From: Bacteroidales bacterium
Lineage (GTDB): Bacteria; Bacteroidota; Bacteroidia; Bacteroidales; Marinilabiliaceae
Direction of reading: 5' to 3'
Length of the DNA: 64,000 nucleotides
Assembly: GCA_024401335.1 (NCBI GenBank)
Contig: JAKSLH010000009.1
Location: 1 to 64,000 of the forward strand
The notes under the pieces are model-generated. The model did no database searches. It saw only the letters and a list, made by a program, of their open reading frames with translations, and had not been told where the DNA came from. Numbering within the stretch: position 1 is the stretch's first letter; each line of letters starts with the position of its first letter. Shown here in pieces: positions 35,432-42,787 of the stretch. Position numbers and translations under genes: made by a program.

Positions 35432-36726
35432 AATCGTCTAATGACATTTATACCTAACAAGCCAAAGGCTTTAGGGACTACTAAGAACACCATCAATATA
35501 TCCAATACCACATACCCTATTGTAGCACCTATCATTCCCATTTCACAAGACAGATAATAAGAAACTAGTGTTGATATACATGCGGATACTGTTCCGCATA
35601 TGGTGAACCTGTATGGTTTGTTCATTGCTCTATATACTATTTCGCTTGTCCACCAAACGGCATTAAATAAAACCCCTATCATAAATACGCACCAAACGTT
35701 ATCAGATACAACCAATTGATCTTTGGTCCACCATGCATATACTCTTGGTCCTACTAAACATAAAAAAACAACACCGAAAAATGCAGCTACTAAAACTATC
35801 TTCATAGAATTGTTAAACATCTTTTTTGCCTTATGAATATCTTTTGCTCCCACAGCTATCTGAAATTCAGGGAAAACAGATTGGTTTATCAGATTGTATA
35901 TCTGGTTTACTGATCTGCATAATGTTCTGACAGTGTTAAAAACAGCGACAGCCTCCGCACCTAGAGCTAACCTAACAACAAAAGTTGACCCTTGAAAATA
36001 TATGGCCTGCCATATAGGAGACAAAAGAAATCCAAACCCCTTTTTTAATATATCTTTTGCAAGCTCCTTTGAAAAAGAGGCTTTATCCATTACACCTATA
36101 AGTTTCAAACCCACTATAGCATAAACAATTTTATAAACGAAGGAAACAACCATAATTGATGATGCATACGCAACAACACCTCCACCTTTTTGTAAAACAA
36201 ATATGCCAACTATTATACAAGTCAAACTTTCAAGAGTACCTATATTTATCGCAGATGCCGCCCTTTCTTTTGCTCTATAAAACGCTTCGAATATTTGATT
36301 GTAGAAATTCACCAACTTGCTTCCCATCATAAAAACAAGAGAAGCGATAGCATCAGAAGGGGGAATCAATGATTTGTTCAAAAAGCCACCATAATAGGCC
36401 AATATCATAACAAAAAAACTAAGAACAATTCCAAACAGAACCGCCCAAGACACAATCGTTAAACCTGTTTTAAAAACAACAGCTGCCTTTTGTTTATCTC
36501 CTCCTGTATAAGCTAAAACAAAAGAATTAGAAGCTGCAGTTCCTAGTCCAAGATCTGAAAAAGCAAGTACACTCGGTATAATAGCCAACGTAAGCCATTC
36601 ACCATAATAAGCGGCTCCCCAAGCAGAAAGGAAGAAAGGCACAAGCAAAAGTTGCTCAGCGACACGTACTCCCTTAGATCCTACAGAGGCTATTCCGTTA
36701 AATATTATGTTTTTCTTAGTTGACAT
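35428..36726 (-). CDS. Polysaccharide flippase (Wzx-like, MOP superfamily)
   Basis: 432 residues with about twelve TM helices. The opening 'FNGIASVGSKGVRVAEQLLLVPFFLSAWGAAYYGEWL' (parts) and 'AFSDLGLGTAASNSFVLAYTGG' are typical of Wzx/PST exporters that flip undecaprenyl-linked repeat units to the periplasm. It is the first intact gene of the polysaccharide locus as transcribed. Its ATG overlaps by 11 bp the end of a gene fragment (36716-36865), so the original upstream gene has been lost. AT-rich like its neighbours. Confidence 0.85.
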   Translation of the reverse strand: MSTKKNIIFNGIASVGSKGVRVAEQLLLVPFFLSAWGAAYYGEWLTLAIIPSVLAFSDLGLGTAASNSFVLAYTGGDKQKAAVVFKTGLTIVSWAVLFGIVLSFFVMILAYYGGFLNKSLIPPSDAIASLVFMMGSKLVNFYNQIFEAFYRAKERAASAINIGTLESLTCIIVGIFVLQKGGGVVAYASSIMVVSFVYKIVYAIVGLKLIGVMDKASFSKELAKDILKKGFGFLLSPIWQAIYFQGSTFVVRLALGAEAVAVFNTVRTLCRSVNQIYNLINQSVFPEFQIAVGAKDIHKAKKMFNNSMKIVLVAAFFGVVFLCLVGPRVYAWWTKDQLVVSDNVWCVFMIGVLFNAVWWTSEIVYRAMNKPYRFTICGTVSACISTLVSYYLSCEMGMIGATIGYVVLDILMVFLVVPKAFGLLGINVIRRL

Positions 36727-36865
36727 TCTGGTTTTTATCTATTCTCTCGACAAATTTGTCAATCAAATCTTTATCATCATCTTCTCGCACTTTAATAAAA
36801 GATATATCTGTTTGAAACAGATCTAACCTATTAATTCCTTTATCATTATAAGGTGATGATATGCA
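36716..36865 (-). pseudogene. C-terminal remnant of an unidentified gene upstream of wzx
   Basis: Between the membrane-protein stop (36874) and wzx an open frame of 49 codons has protein-like content ('NRLDLFQTDISFIKVREDDD', 'DLIDKFVERIDKNQ') and ends with a TAA that overlaps the wzx start by 11 bp, as neighbouring genes in this locus do. The frame is bounded by a TAA on its 5' side and has no ATG, so its 5' part is missing. I read it as the tail of the gene that used to precede wzx. The original function is not recognisable. Confidence 0.5.
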
Positions 36866-36873
36866 TTATTATT

Positions 36874-37638
36874 TCACCCACCTAAATACTTTTCTAAACT
36901 TAGAGCATTGTAATTCTCTTCATATTGTGCAAAATCACTGTACATCTGCTTCCATTTTTCACTACGACCAAGACTCTTCGCAAGATTATTCATACAAACA
37001 GTAAACTCATCGACAATTGGCGTGATGTCACAGATCAATTTATCGACAGTTCGTTTTGTATAATATGAATTATAAGTCGGATTAATTGATTTGCCAGTTT
37101 CTTTCAATTCCAATAGTTTATCATAAATGACAGCCTGTTCAATGAATTTGACATCCCAAAAGAAAGGAGAGATGCTATTGGTTAATAGTTCATTTGTTTT
37201 TATAAATGCTTCCTTGGTTTTATCACTACCCCAAATAGGAATATAGTGTATATTTTGTAATGAGGTTTGAATTTGTCCGCAAATTGACAAAGGGATATCA
37301 AAGGCTTGTGGTGAAACAATATTGTCAGGTTGTTCCTTAATCCTTAACAACGTATATTTAATAACAGAAAACTCATCATAGAGCAAAGCCGAGTTTTTGA
37401 ATATCTGATCCTTTGCACTAATCTTGTTTAACCTATATTGTTTTATTTCCAATAACAAAGCAATGACAGCACTTGCCAAACCTCCACTAAAAATCGCAAA
37501 CAAAAAATCATTGGATATCCAAGGGCTATTAAGTACAAGGATATTCATCTCTATATTTAAATGAACGGCGTACGTTAACAATATCGTCAATACCAATATC
37601 AATAGCAGAAATTTGATCGTTTTTACATTTTCTTCCAT
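36874..37638 (-). CDS. Two-TM membrane protein of unknown function
   Basis: 254 residues. Two TM helices near the N-terminus ('FLLLILVLTILLTYAV' and 'FLFAIFSGGLASAVIALLLEI') place the remaining ~190 residues, helical and charged, in the cytoplasm. An SD-like AGGTGAT precedes the ATG. No family recognised. It lies between remnants of a flippase and of another capsule gene, and next to the DUF4365 gene, so it belongs to the accessory island. A membrane-bound effector or sensor is a possibility but nothing in the sequence proves it. Confidence 0.7.
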   Translation of the reverse strand: MEENVKTIKFLLLILVLTILLTYAVHLNIEMNILVLNSPWISNDFLFAIFSGGLASAVIALLLEIKQYRLNKISAKDQIFKNSALLYDEFSVIKYTLLRIKEQPDNIVSPQAFDIPLSICGQIQTSLQNIHYIPIWGSDKTKEAFIKTNELLTNSISPFFWDVKFIEQAVIYDKLLELKETGKSINPTYNSYYTKRTVDKLICDITPIVDEFTVCMNNLAKSLGRSEKWKQMYSDFAQYEENYNALSLEKYLGG

Positions 37639-37671
37639 ATATCACCTATTATATAGCAAATGAAGTATACC

Positions 37672-37785
37672 CTAAAATTCCTCCACACAAAAACTATTCA
37701 AATCCCCATTGAAGCATGCAAACCCACCACCATCATACCAATCATCCGCAAATATAGCAGCAGGGTGTTCTTCGCTATTCGTTTG
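37672..37785 (-). pseudogene. Possible C-terminal fragment of an unknown protein
   Basis: In a frame different from the wzx fragment, 37 codons reading '…EEHPAAIFADDWYDGGG' and '…FNGDLNSFCVEEF' end in TAG. The amino acid content (aromatic, acidic, Gly) looks like a real protein end rather than noise. No start codon is present. It could be the tail of a gene joined to the wzx N-terminus by recombination near 37745. Confidence 0.3.
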
Positions 37786-37808
37786 CTATTTGATGAATTA
37801 TCGGACAT
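37698..37808 (-). pseudogene. N-terminal fragment of a second Wzx-type flippase
   Basis: ATG 37808 opens 36 codons. The first ~23 residues, with 'NSKRIAKNTLLLYLRM', match the well-conserved N-terminus of a Bacteroidales oligosaccharide flippase subfamily (pattern KRIAKNTLLLYxRM). After that the homology breaks and the frame stops with TGA. The ATG is 8 bp behind the DUF4365 stop. The intact flippase at 35428-36726 belongs to another subfamily, so this is a relic of an earlier or alternative capsule locus. Confidence 0.6.
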
Positions 37809-37816
37809 CTTTTTTA

Positions 37817-39553
37817 TTAATCAAATAAAAGCTTAGATAATACAGTAGCCGTTTCATTCAAAAGATTGCCATCCATTTGGGAGACAAAGCATTTTACAAT
37901 ATATCTATAACCTTCCTCTGGGTTAATTTCCTTGATAGAAGCAATTATTAAAGTTTGATAAATATCGTCAGACATATTGTATGCCGAAATAAAAGCATCA
38001 CACAAAGCTTCTAAATCACTATCATTCAAGCGCCATGATATAAGAAAGTTCCACATGGCATCTTGATGATTATTATATTCAGCTGCAGAAAGAGCTGAAT
38101 TATAAAAAGCATTAGAATGCCGAATATGTATATTGTTATCTTTAAGACGCTCTGTTACTTTCATTTTTAATAATAAAGACGCAGACATATTCTTGATTTT
38201 ATCAACATACATGTTTTCGAACTTCTGGGCCTCTTCGTATTTGCCTTGACTAACAAGACAATCTGAAATAAGAATATCTATGTTTTCGCAACATTCAACA
38301 TTTAATCTTTTTGCCTTTTTGTAGAACAATTCTGCGAAGTAATAACGTCCAACTAAATAACAACATCCCGCAACCTCTTGATTCCAATAACATTGATCCT
38401 TATAAACAGGGAAGAACTTTGATGAAACTTTATAATGTTGTAAAGCCACTGCAAGATCATAGCATCTAAGTCTGTTTGCAAGATTATAGTACATGTGACC
38501 TTTTGTCTCATTGTCATTTACTGTTTCTAAATATCTATTTAGAAAACTCTCATATAACGTTTTGTCATTATCCTTAGTTGAACTAATAAAAAGTGCGAAG
38601 ACAATATATTGAGACAACTCAATTCCATTTACTATAGAACAATCAAATAGTTTGTTGAGGTTTTCAAGATTTTCGTTTTGTAGAGGCAAATCCATTATAA
38701 AGTCACGCCAGCAATCGGTAGGCACGATACCGAAATTACCATCATTCACATTCTGCAAAAGATACTTTGGAGCAGAAGTAACTACCTTACGTGACAGCAT
38801 AGCAATGACAAATACACTATTCAGCAACTCTTGAGGGCAATCATAATCCCTTAATTTCCTATAATATAAAAAATCCTTCTGTGATATTGACAATGGTATT
38901 TTTATGTTGTATTCATTACTCTCAAGAAACATAGAGCCTTCTGTAAGACTTCCTTCATAATTGATATGAATCTCAGAAACTGCTAAAGGATCATCAATTT
39001 TCACTGGGCCCTCTAACAATGTTGAAGATAGGCTCGCAAGATGTGCATTGAAATGACTGTGCTCAATTGAAGAATCCGAACACTGAAGACTGACACATCT
39101 CGTTAGCGTGACATCTATTTGCAACCCTATATTTGTTAGATAATCTCTATCAATTTCATTGGCATCAGTAAATGTCATCGTGATAGTCTGTTGGCTTTTT
39201 TCTTTCTCTGAAAGAGTATCGTATAGAGCATTCATCCACCGTCCCCAAAATCTTTTCTGAGTATTACTGTAATATACGAAAAGAACTGGCAAGTCAACTT
39301 TACTATAATCCTTGATGCGCTCGACAGACATTTGATATTTGATCAGACCATTCTCTGACAAGTCTTTTGTACCTTTTGATTGAATAAAAAAGAATCTTCC
39401 TGTTGTCTTATTATTATCAACGACCTCTATCAGCATATCAAGGCCATAATCAGACTCAGGGCGACTAATTGTCCACTCTTCTGGTATTAACTTAGCAGAA
39501 ATTTGCCTTACTGCATTATCGCCTGTAATATGATTATCTGGTCTAATTGCCAT
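37817..39553 (-). CDS. DUF4365 domain protein with C-terminal TPR-like repeats
   Basis: 578 residues. The N-terminal ~150 residues match DUF4365: 'ITGDNAVRQISAKLIPEEW', 'PESDYGLDMLIEVVD' and 'GRFFFIQSKGTKD', with an Asp (39) and Q-x-K (58-60) in the arrangement of a PD-(D/E)XK-type nuclease fold, Gln replacing the usual Glu. The rest is helical with TPR-like units ('HMYYNLANRLRCYDLAVALQHYK', 'AGCCYLVGRYYFAELFYKKAKRL', 'SDCLVSQGKYEEAQKFENMY'). DUF4365 proteins are frequent in defence islands. Ends 8 bp before a relic flippase start. Likely a nucleic-acid or protein-sensing effector (inference); no partner gene is obvious. Confidence 0.75.
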   Translation of the reverse strand: MAIRPDNHITGDNAVRQISAKLIPEEWTISRPESDYGLDMLIEVVDNNKTTGRFFFIQSKGTKDLSENGLIKYQMSVERIKDYSKVDLPVLFVYYSNTQKRFWGRWMNALYDTLSEKEKSQQTITMTFTDANEIDRDYLTNIGLQIDVTLTRCVSLQCSDSSIEHSHFNAHLASLSSTLLEGPVKIDDPLAVSEIHINYEGSLTEGSMFLESNEYNIKIPLSISQKDFLYYRKLRDYDCPQELLNSVFVIAMLSRKVVTSAPKYLLQNVNDGNFGIVPTDCWRDFIMDLPLQNENLENLNKLFDCSIVNGIELSQYIVFALFISSTKDNDKTLYESFLNRYLETVNDNETKGHMYYNLANRLRCYDLAVALQHYKVSSKFFPVYKDQCYWNQEVAGCCYLVGRYYFAELFYKKAKRLNVECCENIDILISDCLVSQGKYEEAQKFENMYVDKIKNMSASLLLKMKVTERLKDNNIHIRHSNAFYNSALSAAEYNNHQDAMWNFLISWRLNDSDLEALCDAFISAYNMSDDIYQTLIIASIKEINPEEGYRYIVKCFVSQMDGNLLNETATVLSKLLFD

Positions 39554-39702
39554 ATCGAGATAATACGGTTATGTATTCCTTCATCATTATACAAATGGTA
39601 TATTTATATCCATCGACAATATTATTACCCACCATAATCCTCAATTCTTCAAAAGGATTTAGGTCTTACTTAGTCTTTATTGAGTACATAAAAAACTGTA
39701 TC

Positions 39703-39882
39703 TCACAACACATCCTTCGATATCAAATACACATATACCTCTTCATCAAGAAAGAACAAGCCTCGTGATTCTAAAATATCATTGAGACCATCTTGTGTGA
39801 GTCCTGTTTTTGACAAACAATTCTTAAACTCAGTTTCGTAATCTTACCATCTTTCATCTGCCGAAACGCTTCGTTCAAGCAT
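39703..39882 (-). pseudogene. Interrupted small ORF downstream of the nuclease-like gene
   Basis: From ATG 39882 the frame gives 59 codons with one internal TAA (39844-39846). Before it are 12 residues (MLERSVSADERW), after it 'DYETEFKNCLSKTGLTQDGL' and then 'NDILESRGLFFLDEEVYVYL'. The composition on both sides of the stop is protein-like, and the frame extends upstream without stops to just past the end of the nuclease-like gene. It may be a third gene of the AAA/nuclease module inactivated by a point mutation, or a sequencing error. Confidence 0.45.
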
Positions 39883-39941
39883 GATAATACGATGACGTGT
39901 TTCTTGTTCACAACCGCTATATTGTCTTATTACTTATCTGT

Positions 39942-40454
39942 TTAGTTTTGCACCTTATCCAACAATGCATCATAAACTATCTCTCGACTCTTTAATTTTA
40001 AATATATTCCTCGTCCAAACTTACTTCCCCATTTTTTCTTCAATTTAGTTTCCGCTGTCCTATATGAACCATTATTATTTGGATGACATGATGAAACAAC
40101 AAAACATCTAACCTCATCATTATCTGATAATATTTTGGCACTATATAATTTTTCTATTGTACTATCCAACTGCTGTACCGCCTTTCCTACTTCTGTTCCC
40201 TTTAATTCTACAAACAAATACCGACAGCCTTTATATACAAACAAGTAATCACAACGAGACACTTCTGTCCCTTGGAACAGGACACCGTCAACCTTTATTT
40301 TTTCGGTATTTTCAACCGTGCCACTTCTCAGTCGGAAACTTTTGCCCATTTCACTTACATCAAAGCGCGAATTACAACTACACTTTGAGAGTTCAAACCT
40401 CTGGCGCAAATCTGTACCTGTGATTCTTAATTCATCAAAACATCTACAACTCAT
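39942..40454 (-). CDS. PD-(D/E)XK nuclease-like protein coupled to AAA ATPase
   Basis: 170 residues. The ATG at 40454 overlaps the ATPase TGA (ATGA); a TTG at 40466 is also in frame but the overlap start is preferred. The core 'VSRCDYLFVYK' then 'YLFVELKGTEVGKAVQQLD' gives D69…E83-L-K85, the D-x(n)-E-x-K pattern of restriction-endonuclease-like folds, with a following helix. An N-terminal 'CxC' and 'CSC' cluster could bind metal. The family is not one I can name. Translational coupling to an AAA ATPase suggests a two-protein complex, as in several anti-phage systems (inference). Confidence 0.7.
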   Translation of the reverse strand: MSCRCFDELRITGTDLRQRFELSKCSCNSRFDVSEMGKSFRLRSGTVENTEKIKVDGVLFQGTEVSRCDYLFVYKGCRYLFVELKGTEVGKAVQQLDSTIEKLYSAKILSDNDEVRCFVVSSCHPNNNGSYRTAETKLKKKWGSKFGRGIYLKLKSREIVYDALLDKVQN

Positions 40455-41590
40455 TTCTTGTGGCAATATAGGATATCGGTCAATGAGTCAGTTATTGCCA
40501 GTGTATTTTCTGACACACTGTCAAGATGCTCTGCACCAACATTTCGCAATTCCTCATTTCTAATGTCTTTCGCTACGCCATCAGAAGAGAAATAATAAGA
40601 ACTAACATCTTGAAAATCTATTAGCCATTCACCTTTCAATGGACTAACATCAAATGGCAAATCATTCTTTCTAATAAATTCATTGGCATCATAGCCCATC
40701 ACAAGATTGTCTACCGCAGTCAACACATACGGACTATGAGTAGTAAGAACCAAACTCTTATTTTGATACTTATTGAAAACCTCAGCTAACCAATTGATCA
40801 TTTCAACCTGATTCTTTGGAAAAAGGTTTTGTTCTGGCTCTTCAATAATAAATAAATTTTCTCTCTTTTTCTCAATATTCGACAACAATACTGCGACGAG
40901 TGGACCAGACGACTGTACTCCACTTGAACCTAACCTTAATGGCATTATCTCATTCTGTCCACCCATAGAGAATGATGGATTATCTCCATTCAGATAAAAC
41001 AATGCCCCATTGAGGAAAGGTGCACTATAGCTCCGATTCTCTTTGCGCGCTTTATCATACAAACTGCCAAAACGTTTAATACATTCTGACATATTAATTT
41101 TGTCGCTCTGAAGTGCCATCATACTGCCGTATAACTGGGTCATCAACATACGCTCTGTGGCAATATATACCGATGATCCGTAATCCTCCATATTCGACAA
41201 TATCTTCAAGAGATTTTCAAGCGTTTCGCTATCAAGTGTCTTTTCACGAAGTTTCTCTATTACACTTGAATCAGACAACGCCCTATAATCGGGAGGAAGA
41301 TTGTTTGTATCAATTTTCCCCTTTGTTATTCGCCAGTATTTCTTTCCGTTAGAATAATCAATATATGTGTTATTTAAAAGCTCATAATCTACGTCGTACT
41401 TTCTCAGCATATCGACAAACAATTCATATCCTTCGCTTCCAATCATCGAAATCTCAGGACTATTCATTATCGCCAATAATTTTGCAGCAGTACTCTTTCC
41501 AGCTGACGTATCACCGATAAAAATATTAACCCTTCTGATGTCAAGTTCAGCACTCTTTATCGGACCGAAATTCTTAATTATTAACCTCAT
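40451..41590 (-). CDS. AAA (ABC-like) ATPase of OLD/RecF type, partner of nuclease-like gene
   Basis: 379 residues. Begins 'MRLIIKNFGPIKSAELDI', the usual start of SMC/OLD/RecF-like ATPases. Walker A 'GDTSAGKST' (26-34), signature-like 'LGSSGVQSS' (220-228), Walker B 'LFIIEEPEQNLFP' (246-258) and switch His in 'TTHSPYVLT' (283-291) are intact. A ~180-residue helical insertion separates Walker A from the signature. No TOPRIM domain follows, unlike OLD or GajA; the nuclease role would be on the coupled downstream protein. Resembles the ATPase halves of Septu, PARIS and related systems in layout, but the partner differs. The promoter is probably upstream of 41590. Confidence 0.85.
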   Translation of the reverse strand: MRLIIKNFGPIKSAELDIRRVNIFIGDTSAGKSTAAKLLAIMNSPEISMIGSEGYELFVDMLRKYDVDYELLNNTYIDYSNGKKYWRITKGKIDTNNLPPDYRALSDSSVIEKLREKTLDSETLENLLKILSNMEDYGSSVYIATERMLMTQLYGSMMALQSDKINMSECIKRFGSLYDKARKENRSYSAPFLNGALFYLNGDNPSFSMGGQNEIMPLRLGSSGVQSSGPLVAVLLSNIEKKRENLFIIEEPEQNLFPKNQVEMINWLAEVFNKYQNKSLVLTTHSPYVLTAVDNLVMGYDANEFIRKNDLPFDVSPLKGEWLIDFQDVSSYYFSSDGVAKDIRNEELRNVGAEHLDSVSENTLAITDSLTDILYCHKK

Positions 41591-41625
41591 AAAAATTTAC
41601 TGGTTATGAGTTTATATTATGTATA

Positions 41626-41817
41626 TTATACATTCCTTATTAATTTTCCCGTAACGCTATAGTGTTTGCTGATCTTTGTTCCACAAATATTTGTCGCGAA
41701 GATACTGGCGTGTTCGTGGCTTATGGCCTGGTCGTCGATCTCGGCCCCGTTGATGAAGCCATATAGTTCGCACCAGAAGCAGTCGAGCAAGGTCAAACAT
41801 CCCGTCTTCTTCAACAT
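41626..41817 (-). CDS. Small ORF of uncertain status between fic and the ATPase gene
   Basis: 63 residues from ATG 41817, which is 12 bp after the fic stop; an in-frame TTG overlaps the fic stop. Third codon positions are clearly G/C-biased in this frame, as in native coding sequence, for about 45 codons. The protein ('CELYGFINGAEIDDQAISHE', 'CGTKISKHYSVTGKLIRNV') matches nothing I know. It could be a small partner of Fic, or the remnant of a larger gene. Confidence 0.35.
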   Translation of the reverse strand: MLKKTGCLTLLDCFWCELYGFINGAEIDDQAISHEHASIFATNICGTKISKHYSVTGKLIRNV

Positions 41818-41828
41818 ACCTATCTCTC

Positions 41829-42647
41829 TCAATAGCGCGTGAGAATATCATCTTCTCCGACAGACGTAATATATGCATCAATATCACTCTTCAGATGTCT
41901 GCAATGTAATTCCGTCATGCAATTGACTATCACCTCCATGCCTTCTTTCTCGCGCGTATCTATCAGTGCTTGTATATATTCTGCCTTGTCTTCCTTGAGC
42001 ACCTTCATCGGCAACATGCCAAACTCCATCTGCAACAGGTTCATCAATAGTCTGCATGTGCGGCCATTGCCATCTGCCCACGGATGAATGGTTACAAGCT
42101 CGAAATGTGCCCAGAAACTCAGTTCATATATTGATGCAATATCACCAGGGTCAATGGATTTTCGACGACGATTCAACTCGTCGCAGAAAGCGGCAACCTT
42201 CATCGGCACCTTTGTGAACGACATATACGATTTACCGCCCAAACCAGCAGTGACATTTACCTTACGGAACTCACCCCTAGCCGCCGAAAAATCTCCCACT
42301 ACAGTATGGAATTCGGCACCTGTTCGCGCCATCACCTTTGAAGCCAATAGCACTAGCCATTCGGGGGTTATCGCCTCATGACGCATTATCCACTGACGAC
42401 CATAGTCGTAAGCTGTCTTGAGGTCGAGATTCATATTATGCTCAATAATGGAACGCTTGCTGGACGTAATGCCTTCATCAAACAGTAATTGCGCTTCAAC
42501 TTCTGTTACCGTTGATCCCTCTATTGCTGTAGAGTGAGTGATTATGGAGTAGAGATAAAACTTCTCATAGTCAATCTGCTCCCATATCCCCAGACTCTTG
42601 TGTCTCAACACCAACTCCTGCAAATTCTTCCTATTTTCCTCCTTCAT
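41829..42647 (-). CDS. Fic family protein, class II (N-terminal inhibitory helix)
   Basis: 272 residues. The Fic motif 'HPWADGNGRTCR' (188-199) carries the catalytic His188 and the Asp, Asn and Arg residues that bind ATP/Mg. The motif 'STAIEG' (39-44) is the S/T-x-x-x-E-G/N inhibitory helix, with Glu43 able to block the ATP gamma-phosphate site. So it is a self-inhibited class II Fic enzyme, expected to AMPylate proteins on Ser/Thr/Tyr once the inhibition is relieved. 'GDFSAARGEFRKVNV' before it is the usual flap region. No separate FicA antitoxin is needed. Between a RelA/SpoT gene and a candidate defence pair. The start at 42647 lacks a good SD and lies just behind a 13-bp palindrome. Confidence 0.88.
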   Translation of the reverse strand: MKEENRKNLQELVLRHKSLGIWEQIDYEKFYLYSIITHSTAIEGSTVTEVEAQLLFDEGITSSKRSIIEHNMNLDLKTAYDYGRQWIMRHEAITPEWLVLLASKVMARTGAEFHTVVGDFSAARGEFRKVNVTAGLGGKSYMSFTKVPMKVAAFCDELNRRRKSIDPGDIASIYELSFWAHFELVTIHPWADGNGRTCRLLMNLLQMEFGMLPMKVLKEDKAEYIQALIDTREKEGMEVIVNCMTELHCRHLKSDIDAYITSVGEDDILTRY

Positions 42648-42650
42648 CGC

Positions 42651-42663
42651 GTAACAGTGTTAC
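42651..42663. promoter_or_regulatory. Palindrome next to the fic start codon
   Basis: GTAACA-G-TGTTAC is a perfect 6-bp inverted repeat with one central base. It begins 4 bp from the fic ATG, covering the ribosome binding position, and could be an operator for autoregulation or a small hairpin that blocks initiation. Confidence 0.4.
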
Positions 42664-42778
42664 AGTTTTTTCTGCTCCCTACTCTCCCCTTTCAACCTAT
42701 CAACTATATTCCAAACACTTTGCACCTTCTCTGGTCGAGGTATTCGAGATAGAATTGGCGCTGTAGTTCAGCGATTAT
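42660..42778 (-). pseudogene. Frameshifted gene tail between the RelA/SpoT and fic genes
   Basis: Two short frames abut here. The first (42704-42778) reads 'AELQRQFYLEYLDQR'; the second (42660-42767) continues plausibly with 'EKVQSVWNIVDRLKGESREQ' and ends with TAA. A one-base shift near 42731 would fuse them into one helical C-terminus. The second frame is in the same phase as fic, separated only by that TAA and four codons. Possible relics of a gene fused to or preceding fic. Confidence 0.35.
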
Positions 42779-42787
42779 TCAGTTTTT

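Noticed and set aside
39547..39768. 73-codon plus frame in the gap after the DUF4365 start
   Set aside because: It begins inside the opposite gene and is antisense to the better supported interrupted frame at 39703-39882.
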